Of a stretch of 64,000 bases of DNA, positions 13,301-26,989 are shown one piece after another. The position numbers and the translations under genes are program-made. How positions within the stretch are numbered: the first letter of the stretch is position 1; every line of letters starts with the position of its first letter. The DNA comes from Polytrichum commune (lineage: Eukaryota; Streptophyta; Polytrichopsida; Polytrichales; Polytrichaceae). The notes under the pieces are model-generated. The model ran no database searches and was not told the origin of the DNA. It saw nothing but the letters and a program-made list of their open reading frames with translations. Location: positions 58,711,169 to 58,775,168 of the forward strand of contig OX485806.1 of NCBI GenBank assembly GCA_950295325.1, written 5' to 3'.

Positions 13301-14292
13301 GCATCTCTGATTCAAACATCCAATATCTGGATGAATGGTTGATTCAATACCTACTTTTATTCACATCATGTGATAAATCAAAAAGGAAACTAACTTGCTT
13401 ACTGGACATAGTATAAAATAGTTTTAAGCCATAGGTCTAGGCTCATATCATTCATTTGCTAGTGCTGAACTTCCCCAATGTCCTTGCCTTGGGTTTTTAC
13501 ATTATGAGAATTCAACATTTGGTCCTCTTGAGACACAAGATGAATCCCAACTCCTTTCATAAGCGTAGAAGACAAATGGCAATACAATTTCCTTTTCAGG
13601 GGTCAGCTAAATGCTCTCATAAGGCATCTACGTGCTTGCAGGTACCTTGTGGAAGCCATATCAATGGGTGCTCGCAAGGGGCCTAAATGACTGTCATGTT
13701 GAGGGCCATTATCCATGTTTACTTTTAAGGATAAAGACAGTGGATGGCAGTTCTAGATTTCCCTGCAAATTGGGAGTTGTTCTATGCAGAATTTGAAGTT
13801 ATTGGAGGTTTTGATGACCCCATTAGTCACTTGGCTAGTCATTGTGCTTCATGCCTTTTGTCTTTTCATGTCCTTACAATTTCCTTGGGCTATTGTCTTC
13901 AGAGTTGACTATGTTGTTATATAGGTTCACAGATTGTACTATTAACTATGCTGCCAGGTCAATCAGGTTACTTCAATAACCTTGGGGGCACTGTAAGAAA
14001 AGAAGTGAATTATGAGTGTTTTGTATCTGATCCTCTCCTATTATGAAGTCTTCATTAATGAAAATAATGGGTTTTAATGCCTGGGAAACCAAAAGGCCTA
14101 TGGCTTGTGCCTCAATGGTAATCATGTGTGCATCTGAAGTCTAGATTTTTCTGTTTAATATTTGGCTGGAAATTGACCCTTGCTGAGGTTTTTTGCTTGT
14201 GATGGATGTGATTGGAACAGATGGAACAGCGAGCAACAAAGGCAGTGATTAAGAATAACAGCTCTGGGGCAGAAGGTTGGGCTGCATTTTGA
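10357..14292 (+). CDS. NECAP: NECAP-like adaptin ear-binding coat-associated protein
   Basis: Three exons, 10357-10836, 11164-11481 and 14221-14292, with GT-AG introns all in phase 0, give a 289-residue protein, near the usual length of plant NECAPs. Residues 1-160 form the PHear-like (DUF1681) domain. Family signatures seen are EHTLLIVREVSVYKIPPR, AEWLQSDRIWTGRLRV, RYFVLRIDDGRGKHAFIGLG and ERNEAFDFNVALSDHEKY. Exon 2 opens with EGETIRILVKTKPG and goes on to a Pro/Ser-rich tail (RSPLPPPPDDG). Exon 3 ends in EGWAAF and a stop, the C-terminal WxxF motif expected to bind the AP-2 alpha ear. Known family role: accessory factor in clathrin-mediated endocytosis, acting with the AP-2 adaptor at the plasma membrane. 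Intron 2 is 2.7 kb and has a degenerate tandem duplication. All exons are open, so this is the one apparently functional host gene in the window. The exon 3 assignment rests on the WAAF end and matching phase; an extra small exon in intron 2 cannot be excluded. Confidence 0.93.
12325..12790. repeat. Imperfect tandem duplication (~200 bp unit) in NECAP intron 2
   Basis: The segment starting near 12340 (AAATTCTTGTTGGAGGTGGT, then TTTTCTTAGTTGAACACAA, then ACAATCAAGCTC) recurs from about 12535 (TTTTCTTAGTCAAACACAA, ACAATCAAGCTCC), and a third partial unit begins near 12735 (TTTTTGGAGGTGGTATTTTG). Identity is moderate. It lies in the large intron and contains no exon. Confidence 0.65.
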
Positions 14293-17138
14293 GTTGAATG
14301 TATGGGTTGTTTGTTAAGTGCTTTAGTTCAGTATATAACAGTGAAGCCTGATTTGCCGGTCTCATTTGCCGGATTGGTATCTTCAAAGAGAAAATGATGT
14401 GGGGTCCTTCCATCATAGAGCTATCTGAGTCACTTGATTGCGTCCTGGGTTGTAATCTGTCTTCTTACCATGTTGTTCTCACAGGATCTGAATTTGTCTA
14501 CTGATCTGCCTGGAAAAGAATCTCAGGCCTCTGTATTTAAAAGCTGTCATTTATAGTGCTTTGACGTCATGTTCAAGCCCAATAATCTTGTTGGTTTAGT
14601 GGTCATGTCCTCTTCGACTTTGAAGTATGGAACAAATATATTTTACCTTGCCTGGTGCAAATAACCAGAATTTCAGGGGTTAGAATTCATTCCTTTCCCA
14701 AGGAATTGGAGGAGCACTGTATGTGTCTCTTGCATCTATTACCTTGTCTTGTTTATCAATGTAAAGAGTAGTTACTTAACCGATCATTTAGTCACGTTGC
14801 ATTCATGCAAATAAAAATGCCCAGACCAAACTCTTTGTGATTTCAATCCTAAATTCCACCAATTCAAATGTATGGAGTTCCAACTTCCTGGCTAGCTGAT
14901 ACATAGAATTTTCTTCAGAAAGTCAGCTTACAAAGCCCTATTAGTTTTTATCTTCTAGTTTTATTTTATTTATAGAGAATTCATAAAGTTATATAGTTTG
15001 TCTTGAATTTTTTCCTGAAATATTAAGAGCGGAATAAATGTTGATAAATTATCAGAGATCCGAAGACTTTGTTGCTGTGGCTGAAACTCCAGAGTGAAGT
15101 GAATAATTAATGGTAACAATTTTGTCTACATTTCATGTGGCCACTCATCATGAAGTGCCTAACTTTAGAACACAACAACTTTGCACTTATTATCCATCAG
15201 ACATTTATGTTGGAGCACTCGAATTTTATTTATTTCACACAGAATGTAGTCTGCTCAATTTGTTATCCACTCTTTGTAATAACAGGTGAGGGTCTTGGTG
15301 TGCCTCATTCAATACATCATAATATTTTGGAACAATTGGAAAAGGTAATATCTACAAACTCCCACCACCACAACCACTATCTACTGGAATGCTCATAAAA
15401 ACATTTGTGCACTTTTATTCATAATTTTAACATTACTGATCACAATTCTATGAAGAATGGTGAGATAGAGAAACTTTGGATGTCACATACAAAATTCACT
15501 GCAAAAAACTTGGAACAAGGAATAATTGCATCAAATATATTTTCTCTTGTGTATTGTGCACGAATATGGTATCCACTAATATCTTGGTACCTCATAGGTC
15601 AACTTAAACCTATGCAATGTTTACTTTTGATGAATTCAGTGTCATCAATTTAGGCTCAAGCAGAACACTTCCAAAAAACCATTTTTATTGATTCTTTGGC
15701 TGAAAAATGATTATGACTAACACTATCAAAATCTCATGTTAATACATTTTATATTAGTTGATACACTTGAAGTTGTGTACACAATAAATTCAACCACTGC
15801 TGCAGTAGCCTATGTCTTGTCAAAACGAACAACCTCCTACTCGAAGGAACCTTTCCATACTCTCCAAAAACAATTGCAACGCATCAAACTACGAAGATAT
15901 TACCAACCCTCCACACCCAATGTTTTTTTTCCTAGCTACATGGTGGCTTTTTGTTACACGTTTGAGGCTCGGAGCTATATTAACAAAGGGCGATATAAAA
16001 AAAAAGGTTACGTAACCCGTAACCCTACATTCTTAGGGATATTTACTTCCCAGCCATCACCATGTACCCATGGAGAGCCACCACATTGCTTGATCCTGAT
16101 TATTACTCTAAGGAATTTCATCCTATGACTAAGGGTAGGGGAGCCCATCCCACCACCCCAACCCTAATTGTGGTTGCTCATCACCCGCGGCGGCCCTCAC
16201 TTTGCCACACCTCTTCTACCTCACTTCCCAACTTGTAGCCAACAACCCCTCCATTAAGACATGACCATTCACTAGCTCTGCTTCCTTCCCTCCGCCACCT
16301 TGTCATTTGGCATGGCCTTCTTTGCTTTACCCATTGGCGCTCACCTTCGTCAACCTTCTTGTTATTGACCTCCGTCATGTCATGGTCATGGTTGTGTTCA
16401 TTTCCTCCTCGTTCTGCCGTTGTTGTGTTATTGCTCTTCTTGTAGTTGGTGCTAATGCTCGTGGTCATCCACGTGTTTTTCTTTGATGTTATAATGTGCC
16501 CCCCATCTCTCTTACCTGCCTAAGGAGTTTGGTGTTTGTGGTCATTCTCCTTGCTGGTTGGTGGTCTTTGTCTTCTCCGTTGCCAATGCCTGCTACCGCT
16601 CTCCATGTCACCCTAGATACATTGCTCATGTTTGTCCCTACCTTCACCCCTATCATCATCACAAATTCTCATCTCTCCTACATGCATTAGTGATATTTAC
16701 TTGTTGTTACTCATCGTTGTTGTTTGTGGTGATATTTGTTCGTGGCTGATCTAAAGAGTGTTTGTTGTTGATCTTCATCCCTGCTTGATGTACTGCTTCA
16801 CATTGCGCTATGTGCTTACCCGCATGCTTTGCTTACTTGTTTGTTTACGTCTCCATCGTGGTTTTGGTAGTTGCACCCCCACCCCTTGCTTCCAAGCTTG
16901 CTTGCCATCTTGTCATGTTGGTGCCATCTTTGCACTTGTATTGTCCCTATCACGCTCGTGTTGCTTCCCCCCCCCCACCCTTTGCATACCTGCTTCTTTG
17001 TGTCTTTGTTGCGATACTACTTTTCTTGTCACGTTGGTGCCCTTTGATGGAGGTAAGGGCCAATCTGCAATAGCTGCCATTACCAAATTGTTATGGTCAT
17101 CACATAATGGTGGAAATCTGTTGGGATTTTAGGGCGGA
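14293..17138. other. 3' flank of NECAP and unresolved sequence
   Basis: The first few hundred bases presumably hold the NECAP 3' UTR. Frames at 15135-15653, 15736-16128 and 16496-17132 are open for 60-130 codons but show no domain I recognise. The 16.2-17.0 kb part is pyrimidine-rich (CTTGTTGTTG, TTGCTTGCC), which keeps frames open by chance. No element termini found. Confidence 0.4.
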
Positions 17139-17700
17139 TGTGAACCCCGAGAGTGGTCCACCACTCCACGGGGTCAGTTTTAGTTAAGATTTTAGAATTT
17201 AAAGTAAGAATTGATAGAGAATTGGAGAGAAATTAATTTATTTTATACTTAGCCCCCTCCAAAAGGAAGGTGAATCACTGAGGACTTCGGGCCTTAACCC
17301 GTAAAGGAAAAGAAAAACTAATTAAGGTAGAATTAGTCAAAATAAAAACTAACTAGTGGTAGAAACTAGCTGAATTAGAAAAAATGGAATTGGTGGCGGA
17401 GGGATCCAACCCTTTTGTGAGAGGTTTTGAAAACCCCTTCCCCCCACATTGCAAACTCTGTTTTCTCTCCCACATTGGGGCAAAACCTTGCCTCAATATA
17501 ATTAGGCAAAAAACCTCTCTCTCTACAACACTTGGGCAAAATCCTACCTCCATGTAGCTAGGCGAAAAATCCCCCTCTTTCAAAAATTTGGACAAAGTCC
17601 TATTTCTTTGTGATAAGGCTTGAAGAAACCTTCACCCTATTTTCTCCTAGTTAGAATGTGTGTTTATTAAAATGAAAAATTTCTTTATTTCTTTATTGGA
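17139..17700 (+). repeat. LTR-like repeat, family D, copy 1
   Basis: Begins at about 17139 with TGTGAACCCCGAGAGTGGTC. It shares a leading palindrome GAGTGGTCCACCACTC, then GTTTTAGTTA, then AGAATTGATAG, with a second copy starting at 63415. Both copies also share GGTCCAACCCTTTTGT-like sequence about 260-530 bases in. The TG start and internal order fit an LTR edge, but I see neither the CA end nor a target duplication here. Confidence 0.5.
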
Positions 17701-20700
17701 GGTAGGTTAGAGTGCATGTTTTAAAAGTTGAGGTATTATAGACCTTGGCGGTTGATGACATAAATGATCTGCTACCTATATTCAATAAAAAAATTATCAT
17801 TTTTCTTTGCTAGAGCTCTTTTGTAGCTAGCCATAGACGTTTTTTTTGTTTGTGATCTAGTTAAAGGTTCAATCTAGTTAAAGAGTTATGAATTTTTAAA
17901 GTTAGAGTACAAAACAGGGTGTTCATTCAAGCAACGACTACTGGATCAAACCTGCCAGCTTAGGAAAAATTTCAATCTTAAAAAATTATATGTCTTTCAA
18001 ATAGATTTTGATTTGAATTTCTAAAGTTTTTTGAATGTGTAATTTTATTTATTAAGAATTTAATTTTGAATTTTTAAAAACAAGATACATAGTTTGGACA
18101 TTACAGTTCCCTAGGTGTGTAAAATCAATGTTGCCATGTTGAGTAGGAAAGACATATCTATTTGATATTTTTTCCCTTATAATATTTTTTTCATTTTCTT
18201 TATATATTTATATTTTGTGATGGATTTGAATGATATATGAATTAGAGAAGTTTATTTTCCTTAAGTTAGATGTACTTTAGGCTTCTAGTTGACTGCTGCA
18301 TTACAGGGAGGCTGCTACATCCATCACGGTTTATCTTGCTAATCTCACATTTTTCTCTAACAGATCTCACTGATAGTTTTCCAAAAGTGTATAACAAGTC
18401 CTAATTTGAATGATAACAAATTAATTATGAATTCTTGAAGTTAAGTTAGATAGGTGGAGGTGGAATGATCGGTTGAATAAACATTGTACTTTCAAGCATC
18501 ATAACTTTTGCAATTCTTATATGATTGGAGTGGATTTTAAATCTCTAGAAATGTAATAATATGTACTAGTGGATCAATTATGTTGAAGCTAAAATTAAAG
18601 TACTTAAAGCAATATTTTGACCATTGAATAATCTAAGTTTCACAACTAAATCAGTTACAAGGAAGGAGAAAATGTCAACTTGCGAGAAGTGGAACAAGAC
18701 AAGGAGGTAGCGGGTCGGCCTATATCGAGTCTAACTAAACAAGGATCACTCATGTAAGTCAACTAACCATAGCCTTCCATTTAGGATTGGAGGGAGCGCA
18801 ACCAAGGTGTACATTTCTAAACCCACTCACCTATCTCGTAAGGTCAAGTGGTTAAACCACTTGACCGCCAAGGGGTTATTGTAGTAAGTTTTTGCTCTCA
18901 CTTAAATAACCCAAAACACCAAGGTACAGACTCTCAAGGAAGGCTTAACTAGTGTCTATTACATGCATTTGTCACTTCATAGTTCCTTAATTAGACCAAA
19001 GGGTTGCTATCTTCACTCTAAAACATGACTGGTATGTTTTTTATTCTCCTTTTCTCTCTTGGTTTCCTCTCACTGTGTCTCATTCAGTGGGGTATGTGTG
19101 TCAGTCTCAGTAGTAACCATCTCGTTATGAGATTTTGTATAACAATAGTCTTTCGAGAACAATAGTCTTTGAGTATCACAATTGTCTTTGGTAACCATTG
19201 GCCAATGCATCTTCAATTCAAAACAACTCCTTTATTACTTGGTCAATGTTAATTCCAATACAAAACAATTGTTTATTCCTTATCTCCATATTTAATCATT
19301 ACTCATAACTTATGCAATTAACCATTATCAGTCAAGCTATAGTCTTGGTTGTCCTGCACAACCTGCAACAACAACAACCAGGGTAACACACAAGACAATA
19401 GTTGAAAGGATTAAATCGCATTCCATACTCAAAGATTTCCCCTCGTGACTAATGATCAATTAAAACTTAATTAAGATTAGATTAACTTATGCCTAGGTAA
19501 CATTTATGAACCAAAGTTAATTCTATCCCTCTTACACTTGATCCCTCTTACAATCCTTACTAATTTCTCTAGTCAACCGATCAGAAATGATTTCTCATCA
19601 CCTCGGTTGATTGAGATCCCTCTTAAATTCCATTCTTCTTAATTACAACACTAACAGCCTACACTCAAGATTTCACTATAATCTTCTTAAGGCTGAACTA
19701 TAATCATCCTACTCAGTATAACCCCTTACAGACTTCAACAATAACCCTTCCTCTCTATCAAATGGCCTTAGGCCTTCACACTTCCTCACAGTGCCTATCA
19801 CAGGCCTTAACAATCGTCAATAGTTACACTATCGGCCCGCCACTTGGCCTTCAGGCTTCCTCTCAGCCTATAGTAAAACTTAACTATAGTCCATAGTTTC
19901 ACTACAGTCCGACTAACACTCGGCTGGCCCAACTTCCTCTCCCTCACAGGTAATCGAAGGGTTACTCCACAAGACTCCATGTTTCTTCATACTATAGTTC
20001 GACTTTCTTCCACTCCCGATCGCTCAGGGCTCTTCAATTACACCGGCCCCTATCGGCACTCGCCTCTCTTTCATGCAACAATTTTCTCATTTCTCTCAGT
20101 TAGGTGTCACCTTCTTCGGCCAAGGATAGGAATTACGCTCAAATTTCAGTGGACTTCATCGCCCATCGTTTAACTCAGTTCTGCTCTACTGCGCTCATAG
20201 TTCTACATTTCCTTTCATTCATCACATCACAGTAATTTTGTGGACTCTCAGATAATGCCGCTCCAGACTAACTCTCGTTCCGTAATGTATATAGTTTCCT
20301 CTCACGCTTATTATGTTCTGTTCATGAGGTCAGGGATTCCTCTCGACTCTGTTTGACTATTTCTTCAATTCCCTCTCTCGCAGATAATAGTGATCTTAAT
20401 TTCAACTCTGCGAAGTCCTCAAACTCCCATCCATTCAATCTCTTGCTCGCTCGATTCTCTTCGCATCTTCTCATTGGTTCTACAATTTACCCTCACTCCA
20501 TCTCAGTCTCTCTCTCAATTTCATCTAATTGCAATCTCAACAATCGTTTATAGTTTCACACACTATTCTCCACAACTCGACCTCATACTCTGTATTCCAG
20601 TCACAATTCTGACTCATACTTCTCACTCACACTCGTTACACATTCATACTCGCAATCTATCTCTCCCTTGAAAGCGATTACAACAATGGTCAACAATTTC

Positions 20701-22330
20701 ACATCTCGCATTGCTCACTCACTTAAAAGATAGTTACACTAAATCACAAATCTTTCATTAGTTCTCATTCACGATCAAACAATACGCTTCCACAATAAAG
20801 TAATCTGCAATCATTGCAGTAATTACTGTAAAGAAAAATGGTTTAACAATGGTCCTCGCCCTTCACGGTACTGAGGGAGGTTAGCTTATAGTTCTCTCGT
20901 GTCGCTCAACAATAATCAAGGCTGCCTGCCTTGCTCTCCCTCGCCGGTCCTCTTACCAAGGCAGGGAGGAGATGATAGTTACAATAACTACCTGCTAGGG
21001 CCTCCTAAGGCCGTGACTATAGTTGTAACTTCCTATTTAGCCTATAGTTCAAGTATATTCATGGGTTTGGATGAACTTCATCCAACTTCCACTATTAAGC
21101 CTATAGTTGAACTAATAAGCCAAAAATTTGGCTTACAGTTATCAAACTCCATTGTTCTTGGGGCCCCTTGGTGCGTTTTGTGGTAGTAGCTTTAATTATT
21201 ATAATTTTTTGTATGTGGTGAAGTTGAATTAAGTACCGGTATGACCAATCTGTATGTTGTCGGTAGAAATGTAGGGTTGATGATCCACGAATCTACTATT
21301 GTGTTGTTAGTCCCATGGATTAAAAGTTATGGCCCGAATTCCTGAAGATTGTGCAACAAGTTGAACGTACAGATCATCCGTCACCTTGGTCCCATTAAGT
21401 TGCGTTTTGTGGTTCATCCAATGGAAGGCACTTAAACATAAAAACCTAAAAAACATATCGTGAACCTTTGTTAGTAGGAAAATCCGAATGGGAAACTTAA
21501 TTCAATAGGATGACACCATCCTTCGGACTGTTGATATTTGAAGGTTTTGAATTGTCAATCAATCTTCAAAGGACATGCACGAGGCCCTAGGAGGTTCTGA
21601 GCTAAGGGGTGCACCAACCAAGTAAAAGGTGATGCTTAATGGATGAATGTAGTAGGATAGGATGTGTGAACATAATTAATTAAGCAAGAAAAACGTTGTG
21701 TAAAGAGTAGGACTTAAGCTAAGTCCCCCCGCTTAGGAAATCTAAATACAACTACATAAGAAAGTAGGAAGAAATTGAATGATCGATAAAACTATCATTA
21801 TTTCGTCCACTGAGCTAGGGGTGGTAGGAGACACCCCAGTTGGTGTGTATCATAGCTATCTCAATTCATAAGTCAAGATTGTTTTGGTTTCAAGGCTAGT
21901 ATGTTTGCGCTTAGACTAGGTTGTAGGTCAAGGTTAGAACTAGATATGAAAATGAATAGTGGGTTTTAGACCACAACAGTAAAAACTAAGGCCCAACCTT
22001 CGAAGGTACTACAACCGCAATTTGAATCCCCCTCCAAAAATCTAAGCACTCACCTTATACACCTACCATCCGGGTTCGGCTTGGACACCTGTAAGTGCAG
22101 GCCATCCTCACCGAAGGGCTTGTATGGCATTTTTAGGCTCCTTCGGAGGGGGGTGGCCCAAAAACAACACAACAAACTAACAACTTCAAATTTTGAATTC
22201 GGAAACAAGTTTTCAAATTTTTTATTGATGTTTTCATTCTCGGTTTTTTTTTAAATTTCATTATCCTCATTTTATTTATTTATTTTGATTTTGTATATTT
22301 ATTTATTTGTGTGTATTGTTGCATCATCTT
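17701..22330. other. Gene-free degenerate region with dispersed TATAGTT words
   Basis: No supported gene. A clean inverted repeat lies at 18842-18866: arms GGTCAAGTGGTT and AACCACTTGACC, with almost no loop. From 19.3 to 21.1 kb the sequence is C/T-rich and the words CTATAGTT, CATAGTTC, TACAGTT and ACTATAGTC recur more than ten times (near 19340, 19875, 19990, 20205, 20550, 20887, 21017, 21040 and 21101). This may be internal sequence of an unclassified non-autonomous element. From 21.2 to 22.3 kb I recognise nothing. Confidence 0.4.
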
Positions 22331-23160
22331 GACCATAGCCAAAGCTCTATCTTTGGGACCCCCCTAAGGGGTTTAATATAATTTTTAGTACCTCCTTGCA
22401 ATTTGGAGTCTTAATAGCATCCAAGACCACAATATTAGTTATATGCGCCACCCAATGAGCTGTCATTAGGAATGGATTTTTTATGTCTCTATATCAAACG
22501 ACCACTCATGTTCTTTTGCTAGTCATTGTTACAACACCATCAAAACCAAACGCAATCCACTTATCAATATCTAAACTTCATATCTTCATTTTAGAATTTC
22601 AAAAATCACTCCAACATGCTTCTAACCATCATCAATATATAAGAGGCCTAAAATACACGTTGGGGCACACTTTCTTCCACAAATGTAGCAAAAATCATCA
22701 AATGACCAATCACTAATATGTCAGTTGATTCATCAATCATGATACCATAAAACTTTGAGTCTATAATGTGATTCAACATTTTTTCTGCACAACATACAAT
22801 AAGAAAAGAAAAAAAATGTACACACAAATTTTGTCATGATACAAATTCTCAATCATATTGGTTTTTACACCAACCAACAAAGCACACAATCCATGAAACT
22901 TATAAAATGGTATGAACTCTTTCTTTACATAATCAAAAACTTGGAAAAGACATTGCACTGCATCATCATCTCTTCAATTTGCTTTAATGATACCTCTCTC
23001 CATTGTGCGCTCACCACGCTGCTATGCCCAAAGCAACTTCTTGTGTCCCTCTAACTTTGCATAGTTTTAGAAGGCACTGATGCAAATGTTGACAAGTCTC
23101 GTGGTGGCAAAAATTATGTGCCGACCTCTATCCCTACAGACCTTACAAAAACCATTCCCA
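22330..23160 (-). pseudogene. hAT-superfamily-like transposase remnant
   Basis: Read on the minus strand, the segment ending near 22690 carries IIDSKFYGIMIDESTDI followed by HLMIFATFVEE. That is close to the IMIDESTD block of hAT-type transposases of the zinc-finger/DUF4371 kind. Further downstream in the gene (lower coordinates, near 22400-22530) comes PFLMTAHWVAHITNIVVLDA, which suits the region after the conserved block. Upstream, 22773-22958 reads FIPFYKFHGLCALLVGVKTN. Frames are broken by stops and shifts, so it is inactive. Family placement is by motif only. Confidence 0.45.
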
Positions 23161-26113
23161 ATATCAGTGTTGAAGTCTATCCATGAAAATTGAGTGTACT
23201 AGGAATCTCCCCAATGATTCACAATGACTTGTAGAGGGGTTAAGGCATGTAAACTTATGCACTCAAATGAAGAAGCTTTATTAGTTGGAACACTTTAATC
23301 ATTTCTCCGGAAATTGCGATAAAGCATGATCTTCAATTATTCTATCTTTAAGCATATAATATTGGCACCTTTGAGTTTTAAAACTTGAGCACAAAAACAT
23401 TGGATATGATTGCTCCGTATCATTTTGTTTCATCAAACCACAAACCCACTTAGAGGTAAACAATGAAGTACCTTAGACCAAAAATGTGACAAACTAAGCA
23501 CAAACAATAACCTATCATATCAATATCAACAAAATAAAGTGAATATGTTGTTCATTATTGTTGCCTAGTGCTTTGCACACATACACCAAGAATGGATATA
23601 ATGGAGTATTTTCTAGTCATCTCATCAAAAGGTTATGAGTGCTCATTTGAAGGCTTATGCATGCCATACCACACATTTCCAAATAAGCCACGTCAATTAT
23701 TCTAGATTTGTGCAACATTCTTTGTTAATGTCCACCACAATACAATCCAACATAACTGAAATGACGACACGTGAATATTTTAGAGAGAATAACATAATTT
23801 ACTACCAAAATCAATTGTATGTAAAGTTCATGTAAGTATTTTTTTAAGGTTTTTGGACTCTATAGCCATGTGCACACCAAATTGTTTCCACATTGTTATT
23901 AATGAGGAGTAATTTTCACAAATCCATGATGCATGTGTATCTAGCCATATTGCATGAAGAGGTTGCAAAGCAAATCACTCAACCAAGAAATAAGATTTCT
24001 ATTAGATAGATAAGTTTTTATTTTCAAAATTGTTTCTAACAACGTTCTAACAACTTAGCCCTATATAGATCAAAGTCCATTGATATTAATCAAGGTGATG
24101 TTTTGACAATTTTATGGTAAATACATAACCAACCATCCTATTGATAAAAAAATTGAAGGATGAGGCAAAAAATATCACTAAAACATGTATTGTAGTTTGC
24201 TACTACAACCTAATAGTGTTCACCTTAGACTACTAGTTCGTTCGTACGTTTCTCCAACCAACACCTCTACTACAGGTTAAAATTTATGGCTCCCCTATAG
24301 GCACTTCCAACTCCATAGTCATTTACGGATGTTGGATTGGGTTGAAAATTGTTTTGTTTGGTAAGCAATAGCAAATCACATAGACCTTGAATGCAAATTT
24401 TGGAATGGGACTTATACTACGGCCCAACAAGTGAAATCTCATGTTAAAAAACCGTTCCACTATTTGATCATTCAACAAGACACAACCTTGAGTAAAACTA
24501 AATGATTTGTAAAAAAAATCAACAATACACGCACACCTACTTTGTAATCCCAAGTGCAAAAACTTGGAACTTTTGTGATGATTCATCCATATGGTGAATT
24601 CTCGAATGTGTAATGTAAGGAAAAGAAGGACTCCTTGATTTGCAAATGCAAAGAAAACTTACCCAAACCCATATAATATTATATCATAAGACTAGTGTAA
24701 GAGCTCAACATACTAAACCATAAAATCCAGCATCTCATGAGACAAAAATCACTTTGCACCACTGTGCTTTTCAAATTTTCTAGAATGTGTCTTGGTATAA
24801 TGTGGATGTCTTACTTATGTGCTTCATTTTAATGGGCACAAGCATTGGAATGGAAAATGGTTGGGTGTAAATCTAAGAATGAACACCAAAAGGACACGTC
24901 ATTCCAATTTTTGCATATGTTTCATCATAGATTTATTAATGCAACACTAATTTACTTTTGTAAATGTAATCGGAAGAAGTTGGAAAACATGAAACGAACA
25001 AAATAATATACCTTAATTTCTGTCCATCTTTCCAATTCAAGAATGAAAATACTGTGATCCCATAATCTTCCAAAGATCTTCCAACAAACAAGTTCTTCTT
25101 TATTTGCACCTTCCCAAATCCTTCCATTGATTCCTCAATTGTTTAACATTAAAGTGTGTCATTCCGGTTTTGGAACATTAATCAAACCAAATAACGCCTA
25201 CATACCTTAGTTCTTGTTCGTCTTTCATAATGCAAAATGAAAAAAAACCTTAGTTCTTGTCCATCTAAGCCACAAACTTGTTGTAAAAATTATAATAATA
25301 AGAAACTTTGTACAAAACTTACCATCACCGGATATGGCTTGATTTCATTGGGAATTCTCAAACCACCACAACTAGTTGCATACTTCTCAAGAACTATGGA
25401 AAGATAACACAACAAAAAAAGGCAAAGTCGCAAAAACTTCTGTGCTTGAGAGTGGATGCAAGATGAGATGAGAAAAACAGAAAAAGATAAAAGATCCAAA
25501 AGTGGCAAGGGAAAGGGATTTTTTTTCTTCCTAATGACCCTTCCCATAGACATCAAAAATCCACTCCACGTGGTCATGGGTCAACTAGTATCTGCCAATA
25601 CCTTCAAGGGGATGGTTAATATCCAATGTCTTAGTTAGTTAATTATCCAACTATCCATTTTTTTTAATTGAAGACTGGTTGGTATTTTGTTTCCTCATGT
25701 AAATAATCGGATGTTTGTCCGATTACCCCTTTCTATACCCAATTTCTTGTCCATATTAGTTGGTTCATTTGAATTGTATAACAACAATATTTCATCAAAG
25801 CAAGACCTCAACATTTTTTGGACATTGTTGAATGATTATGGCCGTATAATATTTTATTCCTAGTACATGTGTAAAATATCAAGTTTATGAAATATAATTT
25901 TTTTATTACAAACTATATTCAATTGGTATACAAGTACATAACTAAGATCATATATATTTCATAAACAATTTTAGAATGGTTTTTGATAAATTCAATGTAC
26001 ATTTGTACTTGTTTATGTTACATAAATTGATCATTATGGAAACGTGATGAGAAAACATTGGTGCTTTGGTATGGTATGGTTATTCAATCAATGATACATG
26101 CTATAACAAATAT
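23161..26113. other. Unresolved degenerate transposon-like sequence
   Basis: Several minus-strand frames of 60-95 codons (24323-24586, 24936-25127, 25290-25577) may be remnants of another transposase. The first contains FHLLGRSISPIPKFAFKVYVIC, which faintly recalls the GR..K....GFKVW region of piggyBac-type proteins. This is too weak to name. No termini seen. Confidence 0.3.
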
Positions 26114-26372
26114 TATACTGTGAGCCCAAAATGATGCCCACATGTGTTCTTAACCCTTTGAAACTATTAGAAGTTATGTTTTGATGTTTTATGATTATTC
26201 ACAAAAATATAAAAAGAGTGAGGCTTGAGTGAAGTTATGTTTAGACCTTAGGTTGATTAGAAGTTTAGCGGTGTGAAGAAAATTCCTTAGTTAGGCGAGC
26301 ATAGTGTGTGGTGAACCAAGGGTGGCTCCTTGAATTAAATGTTTGAATTAGGATCTATATTGTTGGTTTAAG

Positions 26373-26645
26373 AGTTGAAGGCTTAAATGATAGGATGAGA
26401 GCCTACAAAGTAGGAAATGATCAAAAGGTTTATCTTGAGCCTTGGGGGTGCTCACCTACTCCCTTGAAGGCTTAAAGGATAGGATGAGAGCCTACAAAGT
26501 AAGAAATGATCAAAAGGTTTATCTTAAGCTTTGGGGGTGCTCACCTACTTCCTTGAAGGCTTAAAGGATATGATGAGAGCCTACAAAGTAGGAAATGATC
26601 AAAAGATTTATCTTGAGCCTTGGGGGTGCTCACTTACCCCCTTTC
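26373..26645 (+). repeat. ~90 bp tandem repeat in the 5' LTR
   Basis: Three near-identical units: GAAGGCTTAAAGGATAGGAT, GAGAGCCTACAAAGTAGGAA, ATGATCAAAAGGTTTATCTT, then GGGGGTGCTCACCTAC. Starts are near 26379, 26466 and 26554. High identity suggests recent amplification. Confidence 0.85.
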
Positions 26646-26989
26646 ACCTCACTATATAATCCTCACTCTCCCCTCTCCCTTTCTTTTGTGCTCCTTGGCA
26701 CCCCACGTGTTATGAGTGTGGGTGTGTGGGAAGCAAGAAAGGAGCACGTGTGTGTGCAATGTCTCAAGGTGAAGAATCAAGACTAATTAGCCTTGAAGTT
26801 AGTTGACACTTGTGAGGAGTAGTCTTTGGTTTGAGGCATTTAGAGCTTAGCTCGTTGTGTTCAACTCATAGAATTTAAACTTATATCATTTAAATTTATA
26901 GTGTTTAGAATTATGACATTTAGAATTGTAGCATCTAGATTTATGTTAGATTTAAAGCATTCAACCTTGTAGGCTTTAAGGCGGAGACC

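Noticed and set aside
15135-15653. Frames downstream of NECAP as extra exons
   Set aside because: NECAP already ends with its WAAF motif at 14292, and these frames show no domain or consistent splice sites.
24323-24586. piggyBac-like transposase fragment
   Set aside because: Only a faint FKVYVIC-type resemblance; no catalytic Asp context seen.
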